Source: CAYSFW01 sp050329935
GTDB taxonomy: Bacteria; Pseudomonadota; Gammaproteobacteria; UWMA-0217
Length of the DNA stretch: 64,000 nucleotides
Assembly: GCA_050329935.1 (NCBI GenBank)
Contig: JBHJOI010000025.1
Span: 1 to 64,000 of the forward strand
Direction: 5' to 3'
Made by a program: the position numbers and the translations under genes. Positions 44,802 to 53,098 of this stretch are shown piece by piece (within the stretch, counting starts at the first letter, position 1; each line of letters opens with the position of its first letter). The notes below the pieces were generated by a model. The model worked only from the letters and a program-made list of their open reading frames with translations. It had not been told where the DNA came from and made no database searches.

Positions 44802-47078
44802 TCAAATCACCACCCGGATAGGCGCCACTGCGTCGCTCGGCGCCAACACCCGGCCGATGCGCGCGGCCTGGGTATAGCCAAGATCGCGGAGTTCCGCCAG
44901 GCAGGCCGCGACGGCGGCTTCCGGCACGCCGGCGAGCAGGCCGCCCGCGGTTTGCGGATCGAACAGTAGCGGGTAGCGCGGATGCGCCAGCGCGGTTTCC
45001 TGGTTGCGCAGTGCTCGTCGCAATCGGTTGTTGGCGGGTTGCAGGGAGCTGAGGATGCCGGCGGCGACCGTTTCCTCGGCGCCTTCGAGCACCGGCAGCG
45101 CGTCGAGTTCGATCTCGGCGTCGACGCCCGAGGGTTTGGTCATCTCGACCAGGTGTCCGAGCAGGCCGAAGCCGGTGAGATCGGTGCAGGCGCGCGCGCC
45201 GTGTGCGCGCAGGTAGTCCGCCGCCGCGCGATTGGAGACCTGCATCGAGGCTAGCGCGGCATCGATCCAGCGCCCCTCCGCGCGCAGTCGGGCGTGTGCG
45301 GCGAGCAGCGTGCCGGTGCCGATCGGTTTGGTCAGAATCAGCGCATCGCCCGGACGCAGGCCGCTCTTGGTCATCACGCCCGCGAGCGTCGCATCGACCA
45401 GGCCGTTCAACGCAAACCCGAGCGCGAGTTCGCGGACTTCGCCGGTGTGGCCTCCTACGAGCGCGCAGCCGGCCTCGTTGAGAACGGACACCGCGCCGGC
45501 CATCAGTTGATACACGGTGTCTTCGACCTTGCTTTCCAGCCCCGGCGGGACGGTGGCTACCGCGGTCGCCGACTGTGCCTCGGCACCCATCGCGTACAGG
45601 TCGCCGAGCGCATGGTTGGCCGCGATCCGCCCAAACACCCAGGGATCGTCGATGAAGGCGCGAAAGAAGTCGATTGTGTGGACCACCGCCTTGCCCGGCG
45701 GCACCCGCAACACCGCGGCGTCGTCCGGGGCGTCGAGGCCCACCAGGACGTCGTCCCGGGTGATAGGTTGGAGTCGCGCCAGTGCATTGCCGAGCAGCGT
45801 CGCGCCAACCTTGGCGCCGCACCCGCCGCATCGCATGGCGAGCGCCGAGATCGCCTCGGTCTGCTCCTCGGGTGCGAGCGATATCGGTGACGCCGCGCGG
45901 ACGCGGGTCTCCGGCATTTCGGGCAGTTCCTTGAAACGCTGCATGAATCGCCGGTCGATCCAGTCCTTCCAGCGCCAGACCCAATCGCCGCGCGCGAACA
46001 ACAGCCCCCGCGAGGCGACGGCGTGGCGATCGCCGGTGCTGATCAAGGCCAGCCAGTGGCGTTGCGGGCGATATGGCTTGAGCGGCTGGCCAAGGATGGA
46101 TTGGCGCAGGTTGTGGGTCAGCGGCGCGCCCATGCGCACCGCGAACACACCGGCCTTTTCCAGCGGTCGTCCGATCCAGGACACGCAGTCGCCCGCGGCG
46201 AAGATCGCGGGATCGGTCTCGGTCTGCAGGGTTTCACGCACGCGAATGAAACCCGCGTCGTCGAGCGCGAGGCCTGTCTTGGCGAGCCAAGCCGCGCCGC
46301 CCGCCTGAGTCACCCAGATGATTTCGTCGGCGTGCAACGATTCGCCGCGGCGAGTCTCGAGCCGATTGGCCGTGACGCGAACGACCTCCTCATCGCGATG
46401 CACCACCACCCCGCGTTCCGCCAGCACCTGATCGAACGCGCGCCGAACCTTGGCGTTATGGGTCGGCAGGATCAGGTCGCTCGCCGAGAACAGGTGCATG
46501 GTCAGTGCCCCCGGATCGCGACCCTGGTTGGTCAGTTCCTGGCGCAGTCGGTATTGCACCGCGAGGCTCATCTCGACGCCGCCTGCTCCGGCGCCGACGA
46601 CGGCGACCGTGGTTTCGCCGACGTGGTTGCGCAGGCGTTCGAGCAATGCCAGCCAACGCTGGTTGAATTGGCGGATCGGCTTGACCGGCAGCGCGTGCTC
46701 ATCGGCGCCTGGCACGCCACCGAGGCGCGGCGTCGAGCCAATGTTGATCGACAGCAAGTCGTAGACGATGGGTGGTCGCTCGCGGCACAACACCCGCCTT
46801 GACTCGCGATCGATGCCGATGACCTCGTCGCGGTAATAACGCGCGCCGGCGAATTCGGCGAGGCGGCGGACGTCGATATGCACGTCCTCGCAGCTGTAAT
46901 GTCCCGCGATATATCCGGGCAGCATGCCGGAGTAGGGCGTGTCAGTGTCGGTGCAGATCAGGGTCAGGCGCGCGCCCGGCACCGGATTCATCGCCCACAT
47001 CCGCAACACCCCGACGTGGCTGTGGCCACCTCCGATCAAAACGATATCGCGCAACACGGGGAATTCGGCGGTTTGCAT
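44802..47078 (-). CDS. selD: FAD-dependent oxidoreductase/selenophosphate synthase fusion
   Basis: A 758-aa two-domain protein. Residues 1-400 or so are an NDH-2-like pyridine nucleotide-disulfide oxidoreductase, shown by IVLIGGGHSHVGVLRMW, VAVVGAGAGGVEMSLAVQYR and IFAAGDCVSW. The rest is SelD: MRCGGCGAKVGATLL with the catalytic Cys (no selenocysteine), HTIDFFRAFIDDPWVFGRI, GDLYAMGA, LVGGHTGE and DLTGFGLLGHLVEM. SelD makes selenophosphate from selenide and ATP. In this locus it corresponds to SenC, feeding SenB. The oxidoreductase part may reduce a selenium precursor; that is inference. Its ATG directly follows the senB stop (TGA-ATG). Confidence 0.94.
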   Translation of the reverse strand: MQTAEFPVLRDIVLIGGGHSHVGVLRMWAMNPVPGARLTLICTDTDTPYSGMLPGYIAGHYSCEDVHIDVRRLAEFAGARYYRDEVIGIDRESRRVLCRERPPIVYDLLSINIGSTPRLGGVPGADEHALPVKPIRQFNQRWLALLERLRNHVGETTVAVVGAGAGGVEMSLAVQYRLRQELTNQGRDPGALTMHLFSASDLILPTHNAKVRRAFDQVLAERGVVVHRDEEVVRVTANRLETRRGESLHADEIIWVTQAGGAAWLAKTGLALDDAGFIRVRETLQTETDPAIFAAGDCVSWIGRPLEKAGVFAVRMGAPLTHNLRQSILGQPLKPYRPQRHWLALISTGDRHAVASRGLLFARGDWVWRWKDWIDRRFMQRFKELPEMPETRVRAASPISLAPEEQTEAISALAMRCGGCGAKVGATLLGNALARLQPITRDDVLVGLDAPDDAAVLRVPPGKAVVHTIDFFRAFIDDPWVFGRIAANHALGDLYAMGAEAQSATAVATVPPGLESKVEDTVYQLMAGAVSVLNEAGCALVGGHTGEVRELALGFALNGLVDATLAGVMTKSGLRPGDALILTKPIGTGTLLAAHARLRAEGRWIDAALASMQVSNRAAADYLRAHGARACTDLTGFGLLGHLVEMTKPSGVDAEIELDALPVLEGAEETVAAGILSSLQPANNRLRRALRNQETALAHPRYPLLFDPQTAGGLLAGVPEAAVAACLAELRDLGYTQAARIGRVLAPSDAVAPIRVVI

Positions 47079-48062
47079 TCAGGATCCTGTCAGTAGGTCT
47101 TGGGCGAGTGTCGCGAGCGCGGCGCGCTCGGCGGCCGGCGCGAACCGCGACGCACGGTTTCCACATTGGTTCATTAACCCGGGCAGGAACGCGGGGTCCT
47201 CGCGGCAGCGAACAAGCAGTTCCACGAGTGCCGGGGCGTCACCCCACGGAAAGTAGCCCGCGTAATCGTCCCCCAACATCCCGATATTGCCATCGATCCG
47301 CGATGCAAGCACCGGTGTCCCGCTGACGACTGCCTCGATGATCACATGCGCGCCACCCTCCATGCGGCTGGCATGAATCAGCAAATGCGCGCGCTGGATG
47401 CGGCGGCGGGTCGCCTCGTGCGGTAGTCCGCCGAACCAGCGATAACGGGCGTTCGCGGCCATCGTCGAGCGGGCTGCCTCGGCCAGTGCCGGATCGAGCC
47501 CCGCGCCGATGTGATCGAGATGGATATCCCGCCGGCTGGCGAGCAGCCGGGCCGTTGCGAATAACGTTTCGGGAGATTTCTCATCGCGCAGATGGCCGAC
47601 CATGACCGCGCGCAGGTGGCGCGGCGATTTCGCGAGCGGCCGGCGTGCGGCCGCCGATTGGTAGATTACCCGCGCCTTGGCGCGCAGGTGCGGCGGCAGC
47701 GCCATCGGGCCGAGTGCCTGCAGGGTCACGAGGTAGCGCGCCCGTTCGAGTGAATGACGAGCGTCGGCGTCGCGCTCGATGTCGCGATACAGATCGGTGC
47801 CGGTCAGTGCGAGCGCCAATCCACGGTCGCCGTGGGCGGTGCTCCAGGCGGCGATGGCGGCGGCGGAACGGCGCGCGTGCAAAGCGATCATCGCGTCGTC
47901 CCCTGCCGCCTTCGTGTCGGGCCAGGTCTTAACGATGCGGGCGCGGTACACGCCAGCGAGGTGTCGTTGCCAACGCCAGGCGGTTTGCCAGTTGCCATTG
48001 TTTTCCGCGCGCAGGGCTGGGGTCACGATGACGACTTGCGGCATACTCGTTGCGTTAGTCAT
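47079..48062 (-). CDS. senB: Selenosugar synthase SenB (glycosyltransferase fold)
   Basis: A 327-aa GT4-like glycosyltransferase. The N-terminal signature VVIVTPALRAENNGNWQTAW matches SenB, and the C-terminal half holds HASRMEGGAHVIIEAVVSGTPVLASRIDGN, with the GT-B UDP-sugar Glu motif. SenB joins selenophosphate to a UDP-sugar to make the selenosugar used by SenA. The neighbourhood (selD downstream, senA divergent, egtD nearby) supports this more strongly than sequence alone. Its ATG overlaps that of the divergent senA frame; an internal ATG at 48044 is the alternative start. Confidence 0.9.
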   Translation of the reverse strand: MTNATSMPQVVIVTPALRAENNGNWQTAWRWQRHLAGVYRARIVKTWPDTKAAGDDAMIALHARRSAAAIAAWSTAHGDRGLALALTGTDLYRDIERDADARHSLERARYLVTLQALGPMALPPHLRAKARVIYQSAAARRPLAKSPRHLRAVMVGHLRDEKSPETLFATARLLASRRDIHLDHIGAGLDPALAEAARSTMAANARYRWFGGLPHEATRRRIQRAHLLIHASRMEGGAHVIIEAVVSGTPVLASRIDGNIGMLGDDYAGYFPWGDAPALVELLVRCREDPAFLPGLMNQCGNRASRFAPAAERAALATLAQDLLTGS

Positions 48063-48078
48063 GACTTGGGCACTGCCG

Positions 48079-49227
48079 ATGAAGATCAGCTCCGCCGACG
48101 CCGCCCGAAAGGGTGGGCGTGACGTGCTCGCCGCTGCGTTGTTGGACAGCCGCGAGCGCAGCTTGAGTCTGCTCGATGCCTATGTCGCCGCACTGGGCGA
48201 GGGTTTGCCGGTGGCCTATTCGGTCGCCATCAATCCGCCGCTGTGGGAGGCCGGGCACGTGGGCTGGTTTCAGGACTGGTGGATCGCCCGCAACCGTCAC
48301 CGCGCGTTGGGCATACGGGCGGACCCCGGACACGCGCGCGCGCCGAGCCGCCTCGCCGAAGCAGACGATCTTTACAACTCCAGTGTCGTGGCGCATACGC
48401 GGCGCTGGCACCTCCCGCTGCCCGATCTGGGCGCGACCCGCGCGTATCTCGCGGCCGGCCTCGAGGATACCCTCGGGTTGCTCGCCGAGGCGGACGATGA
48501 CGATGCGGCGTTGTATTTCTATCGCCTCGTATTGTTTCACGAGGATATGCACACCGAAGCGGCGATCTATATGGCACAAGCGCTCGATATCCCAGTGCCT
48601 GAGGCGCTGATCGTCGAAGAACGCCGACTGCCGGCGTCGTTGACCCTCGCGATCGACGGCCGGCGTTGGCGTCAGGGCCACGCGGGCGATGGGTTCGCTT
48701 TTGACAATGAGCTGATGTCGCATGACATCGAAGTGCCGGCGTTCGCGATCGACAGTGAAGTCGTCAGTTGGCGTCGGTACCTCGAATGCGTGGAGGATAC
48801 CGAAGCCGCGCCGCCGCGCTATCTGCGCCGCGACCAGGGCGTCTGGCAAGCGCGGCGGTTCGGTGTCTGGCGCGAGTTGGATCTCGATACCGCGGCGACG
48901 CATCTCACCTGGCATGAGGCCGATGCCTGGTGCCGGTGGGCGGGTCGACGCCTGCCGACCGAGGTCGAATGGGAACTCGCCGCGCTGACGCACCCCGCGT
49001 TCCAGTGGGGCGCCGTGTGGGAATGGACAGCGAGCCGCTTCCTGCCCTATCCGGGATTCGTGCGGCACCCGTACCGCGACTACTCCGCGCCTTGGTTCGG
49101 CGATCGCTATGTACTGCGTGGTGCGAGTCGGGCGACCACGCCGCGAATGGCGCATCCGCGTTACCGCAATTATTTTCCGCCCGAGCGCAACGATCTGCAC
49201 AACGGTTTTCGCAGTTGCGCGATTTGA
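48079..49227 (+). CDS. senA: Selenoneine synthase SenA (EgtB-like, DinB plus FGE-sulfatase domain)
   Basis: A 382-aa non-haem iron enzyme of the SenA group. The N-terminal DinB-like helices contain AGHVGWFQDWWI and YRLVLFHEDMHTEAAIYM, which supply iron-binding histidines. The C-terminal FGE-sulfatase domain contains HLTWHEADAWCRWAGRRLPT and GAVWEWTASRFLPYPGF. SenA joins hercynine and the selenosugar to give the selenium precursor of selenoneine. ATG 48079 is chosen from the usual short N-terminus; an ATG at 48061 would share bases with the senB start. Flanked by senB (divergent) and egtD. Confidence 0.93.
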   Translation: MKISSADAARKGGRDVLAAALLDSRERSLSLLDAYVAALGEGLPVAYSVAINPPLWEAGHVGWFQDWWIARNRHRALGIRADPGHARAPSRLAEADDLYNSSVVAHTRRWHLPLPDLGATRAYLAAGLEDTLGLLAEADDDDAALYFYRLVLFHEDMHTEAAIYMAQALDIPVPEALIVEERRLPASLTLAIDGRRWRQGHAGDGFAFDNELMSHDIEVPAFAIDSEVVSWRRYLECVEDTEAAPPRYLRRDQGVWQARRFGVWRELDLDTAATHLTWHEADAWCRWAGRRLPTEVEWELAALTHPAFQWGAVWEWTASRFLPYPGFVRHPYRDYSAPWFGDRYVLRGASRATTPRMAHPRYRNYFPPERNDLHNGFRSCAI

Positions 49228-49297
49228 CCACTCGCGGCGACGCCGTGGTGACCACGCGTGTTGCGACCGTTGGCGTTGACTTGGCTTCATCGCATGC

Positions 49298-50251
49298 TCA
49301 GGCATCAGCGGTGAAAACCGCGAACCAGCCGCGCGTGTCGCACCACGACCGGGGTTCGCGAAAACCCGCCTGTCGCAGCAAATCGGCGAAGGCTTCCGGT
49401 AGCCATTTATAGGAATTTTCGGTATGGATGCGCTCGCCGGCACGAAACCGGCGTTCGCCGCCGGGCCAGCGGACGAGGTGATCACGCTCGGCTTCGAGGT
49501 GCATTTCGATTCTCGACTCGACCACGTTGAAGAACGCGACGTGACGCCAATCCGTGATCTCGAAATCGGTTTCAAGCAGTCGATTAAGGTGGCGCAGCAG
49601 GTTGCGGTTGAAGGCCGCCGTCACGCCCAATGCATCGTCGTAGGCGGATTCCAGCACGGCGCGGTCTTTCACCAGATCGACGCCGATGATGAGACTTCCG
49701 CCTTCGCACGCGTCGTTCACCTGACGCAGAAAATCCAGTGCCATGTCGGGGGTCAGGTTGCCGATACTGGAGCCGGGATAAAAAAGCGTCTTGGGATCCG
49801 CGCCGAGTTCGGCGGGCAGGTGCAGTTCGCGCGAAAAATCCAACCCGACCCCGAGCATTTCCATTTCCGGATGCTCGTACTGCAGGCGTTCCAGCGACGC
49901 GTAAAGAAAGTCCGCCGAAATATCCACCGCGACATAGCGCCGCACCGCGAGCGCCGCGAACAACCGAGCGGCTTTCTCGCAATTGCCCGCGCCGAGGTCC
50001 ACCAACGTCGAGGAAGCACCCGTGAAGCGCGCGATGTCGGATAGGTGATCGCGAAAAATCGCGGCCTCGGTGCGGGTCGGGTAGTACTCCGGCAGTTCGG
50101 TGATCGCCGCGAACAGCCGAGAGCCCAACGCGTCATAAAAGTATTTCGGCGCCACGCTCGCGTGTGTCGCGGTGAGGCCCGCGATCAACTCGGCGCGGGT
50201 CATCGCCCGGTCGATGGGCGCGGTTTGACCGATCAGTCGGGGCGTGTTCAT
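49298..50251 (-). CDS. egtD: Histidine N-alpha-methyltransferase (EgtD), hercynine supplier
   Basis: A 317-aa SAM-dependent enzyme that trimethylates histidine to hercynine. The family motifs are present: SVAPKYFYDALGSRLFAAI near the start, YYPTRTEAAIFRDH, LVDLGAGNCEKAARLF (SAM site) and KTLFYPGSSIGNL. It is transcribed toward senA. It supplies the hercynine used by SenA, completing the locus; no EgtB is present. The ATG at 50251 gives MNTPRLI. Confidence 0.94.
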   Translation of the reverse strand: MNTPRLIGQTAPIDRAMTRAELIAGLTATHASVAPKYFYDALGSRLFAAITELPEYYPTRTEAAIFRDHLSDIARFTGASSTLVDLGAGNCEKAARLFAALAVRRYVAVDISADFLYASLERLQYEHPEMEMLGVGLDFSRELHLPAELGADPKTLFYPGSSIGNLTPDMALDFLRQVNDACEGGSLIIGVDLVKDRAVLESAYDDALGVTAAFNRNLLRHLNRLLETDFEITDWRHVAFFNVVESRIEMHLEAERDHLVRWPGGERRFRAGERIHTENSYKWLPEAFADLLRQAGFREPRSWCDTRGWFAVFTADA

Positions 50252-50716
50252 CGCACTGCTTCCAACACAGGTTCAGGTATCGGGTAAGGCGCGCCGATAT
50301 GCTCGGCGCAGGTGGGTTCCCAACCCAATCGCACATGCTGGCGACCCGACACCGCAGGTTTCGTCCCGGCGCGTTGTGGCCGCTCAAACGCAGAATACCG
50401 TAGCGGTTACTACCGAGCCATTTAAAGAAAGGCTCGGGTGAGGACGGCTAGTGTCCCGCGTGCGCTTTCCCGAGCGAAGCAGGCATGGCACAGGTCGCCT
50501 CGCGCGCCAGTTCGGTGCATCATTCGTGCTAGTTCACATGGATCGCGGTGGCGCCGAGTCTCGATCACCGCTTCGCCGCGACGGTATTGCAACGGCCGCC
50601 GGGACGACGAGCGGCCGCACCGGGCGACATGCCGTGGTTGAAAACCCACAGCGTGGCGCCAATCTAGATTCAAGATCCGATTTTCAGTCATTCATTACGG
50701 AAAATTTGTTGGTTCG
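50252..50716. other. Intergenic, no gene recognised, with a weak heat-shock-like promoter
   Basis: No credible gene lies in these 465 bases. Near the right end TTGAAA (50638-50643) lies 15 bases before GCCAATCT (50659-50666), a partial match to a sigma-32 promoter for the chaperone gene behind it. Confidence 0.4.
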
Positions 50717-51643
50717 ATGACTAAGTACATTGATTATTACAAGGTTTTGGGCGTCGAGCGCGGGGCGTCACAGGATGAGATCAAGAAGGCGTATCGTCGT
50801 CTGGCGCGCAAGTACCACCCGGATGTCAGCAAGGACGTCAACGGGGAGGCGAAGTTCAAGGAACTGGGCGAGGCCTACGAGGTGCTGCGCGACCCCGAGA
50901 AGCGGGCCGCTTACGACCAGCTCGGGCCGAACTGGAAGGCCGGGCAGGAGTTCAAGGCGCCGCCCGGTTGGGATGTGCATGTCGATCGCGGTGGTGGTTT
51001 TGGGCGCACGGGTGCGGGCGGATTCAGCGATTTCTTCGAAGAGATTTTCAGGGAGACCGGTCGGACGCAACAGGCCGGGGCGGGCTTTCGCCGGCAGCCG
51101 CGCCAGCCGGTGCGCGGCGAAAACCTGAGTGCCGGCATGCGGGTGACCTTGGAGCAGGCTTACCGCGGCGATGAAGTCAATTTGCGGCTCCAGGATGGGC
51201 GCAATCTCAAGGTACGGATTCCGAAGGGGGTCACCGAGGGGCAGAAGATCCGCCTTGCTGGTCAGGGTCAGGCGGGTGCGTTCGGTGGAGCAAACGGCGA
51301 TCTGCTGGTGACGGTCGAGATCGCGCCGCACGCGCGTTACCGGCTCGAAGGCAAGGATCTCGAACTGACCCTGCCGATCGCGCCCTGGGAAGCGGCGCTC
51401 GGCGCGCAGGTGACGATTCCGACGCTGGATGGACGCGTGCAACTCAAGATTCCCGCCGGCGCGAAGGTCGGCCAACGGATGCGGGTGAAGGCGCGCGGCA
51501 TGCCGGGGTCGCCGCCGGGTGATTTTTACGTACGCCTGCAAATCGACACCCCACCGGCGAACACCGAGGCGCAAAAGGCGTTGTACGAGCGCTTGCGCGA
51601 CGGGTTTGAGTTCAACCCCCGCGCGGCGCTCGAGGCGGATTGA
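50717..51643 (+). CDS. cbpA: DnaJ-class chaperone, CbpA type
   Basis: A 308-aa co-chaperone. An N-terminal J domain holds IKKAYRRLARKYHPDVSKD with the HPD motif that stimulates DnaK ATPase. A Gly/Phe-rich stretch (about residues 90-120) follows. There is no zinc finger, and a two-part C-terminal substrate domain spans LSAGMRVTLEQAYRGDEV to IPAGAKVGQRMRVKARGMP. This is CbpA-like rather than DnaJ. It lies 70 bases upstream of degQ, so a folding-stress operon is likely. Confidence 0.94.
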   Translation: MTKYIDYYKVLGVERGASQDEIKKAYRRLARKYHPDVSKDVNGEAKFKELGEAYEVLRDPEKRAAYDQLGPNWKAGQEFKAPPGWDVHVDRGGGFGRTGAGGFSDFFEEIFRETGRTQQAGAGFRRQPRQPVRGENLSAGMRVTLEQAYRGDEVNLRLQDGRNLKVRIPKGVTEGQKIRLAGQGQAGAFGGANGDLLVTVEIAPHARYRLEGKDLELTLPIAPWEAALGAQVTIPTLDGRVQLKIPAGAKVGQRMRVKARGMPGSPPGDFYVRLQIDTPPANTEAQKALYERLRDGFEFNPRAALEAD

Positions 51644-51713
51644 TTTCGCGGGGCATTGCCCGCATTTTTGCTTCCAGTCATCACTTTCAGCGTTCATCGA
51701 GGAGACACACGCG

Positions 51714-53084
51714 ATGTTTCGACACAACAAGCGCCTGATGGGCGCCACGCTGTTTCTTACCGCCGGTTTGCTGGCCTGCGCGCCGAGCGGCCAGTCCGCG
51801 ATTCCGGCCTATGTCGACGGGCAGGCGGTGCCCAGTCTGGCGCCGATGCTGGAGCAGGCGATGCCGGCGGTGGTGCGGATCTCGACCGCGGGACGCGAGG
51901 TGGTGCGGTCGCAGTTGTTCGACGATCCGATCTTCGAGCATTTCTTTGGCACCCCGCGGCAACGCGAGCGGGAGCGGCGCACCGAGGGGCTGGGTTCCGG
52001 TGTGATCGTCGACGCTGCGCGCGGCTACATCCTGACCAACGCGCACGTGATCGACAAGGCCGAGTCGATCACGGTCACGTTGAGCGATGGCCGAACGCTG
52101 GAAGCGACCCAGATCGGGGCCGACGCGGATGCCGACGTCGCGGTGCTCAAGGTCGACGCCGATCGTCTCGTCGAGATCCCACTGGGCAATTCCGACAGCT
52201 TGCGGGTGGGGGACTTCGTGGTCGCGATCGGCAATCCGTTCGGGCTCAAGCAGACCGTCACCTCGGGCATCGTGAGCGCGCTCGGACGCAGCGGCCTCGG
52301 CATTGAATCGTATGAGAATTTCATCCAGACCGACGCCTCGATCAACCCCGGTAATTCCGGCGGCGGCCTGGTGAACCTGCGTGGTGAGCTGGTCGGGATC
52401 AATACCGCGATTCTCGGTCCCAACGGCGGCAACATCGGCATCGGTTTCGCGATTCCAATCAATATGGCCAACAGCATCGCCGAGCAGATCATCGAACACG
52501 GCGAGGTCAAGCGCGGTCGTCTCGGGATCGGCATTCAAGATCTGACGCCGGAGCTCGCGCGCGCGTTCGGGCTTGAGCGCACCGGTGGTGCGGTGGTCTC
52601 GCAGGTGGAGGAGGGCTCGCCCGCGGCGGCGGCGGGGATTCAGGTCGGCGACGTCATCGTCGGTGTGAATGGCCAGTCGATCGCCAGTTCAGGGCAACTG
52701 CGCAACAGTATCGGCTTGCTGCGGGTGGACTCGAAAGTCGACCTGGAGGTGATTCGCGAAGGTCGGCGAGTCCAGATGACCGCGCGGGTCGAGGCACCGC
52801 ACGAGCTGGCAGCGAGTGGCAGGGTCGCCAGCGGCCGGTTGGCGGGCGCCGAGTTCGGCGAGGTGACCACGCGCGGCGGGCGTTCCCAGGTGGTGGTTGC
52901 GAGCATCGAACCGGGCAGCCCGGCCTCGCGGTCCGGGTTGCAGGAGGGCGATGTCATCGTCTCCGTCAATCGACAAGCGGTGTCGAGCGTCCCCGAACTG
53001 ACCGAGGCCGTGAAACAGGGCGAGCGCGGAATCTTGCTCAATCTTGTGCGCGAGGGGCGCGGCTTGTTTCTGCTGATTCAGTAA
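51714..53084 (+). CDS. degQ: Periplasmic serine protease DegQ/HtrA, lipoprotein-type signal
   Basis: A 456-aa S1C protease with chaperone activity. The triad is visible: His in ILTNAHVID, Asp in DADADVAVLKVD, Ser in INPGNSGGGLVNL. Two PDZ domains follow (PEEGSP-like QVEEGSPAAAAGIQVGDVI, and IEPGSPASRSGLQEGDVIV). The N-terminus MGATLFLTAGLLACAPSG has a lipobox, so it may be membrane-anchored, unlike classical DegQ. GAGGAG precedes the ATG at 51714; the frame is open upstream without similarity. Confidence 0.95.
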   Translation: MFRHNKRLMGATLFLTAGLLACAPSGQSAIPAYVDGQAVPSLAPMLEQAMPAVVRISTAGREVVRSQLFDDPIFEHFFGTPRQRERERRTEGLGSGVIVDAARGYILTNAHVIDKAESITVTLSDGRTLEATQIGADADADVAVLKVDADRLVEIPLGNSDSLRVGDFVVAIGNPFGLKQTVTSGIVSALGRSGLGIESYENFIQTDASINPGNSGGGLVNLRGELVGINTAILGPNGGNIGIGFAIPINMANSIAEQIIEHGEVKRGRLGIGIQDLTPELARAFGLERTGGAVVSQVEEGSPAAAAGIQVGDVIVGVNGQSIASSGQLRNSIGLLRVDSKVDLEVIREGRRVQMTARVEAPHELAASGRVASGRLAGAEFGEVTTRGGRSQVVVASIEPGSPASRSGLQEGDVIVSVNRQAVSSVPELTEAVKQGERGILLNLVREGRGLFLLIQ

Positions 53085-53098
53085 ACCGCGCGGCGCGG

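Noticed and set aside
44802..45900. Possible selenocysteine codon in SelD
   Set aside because: The catalytic position reads Cys (CGGCGAKVG) and the frame has no in-frame TGA.
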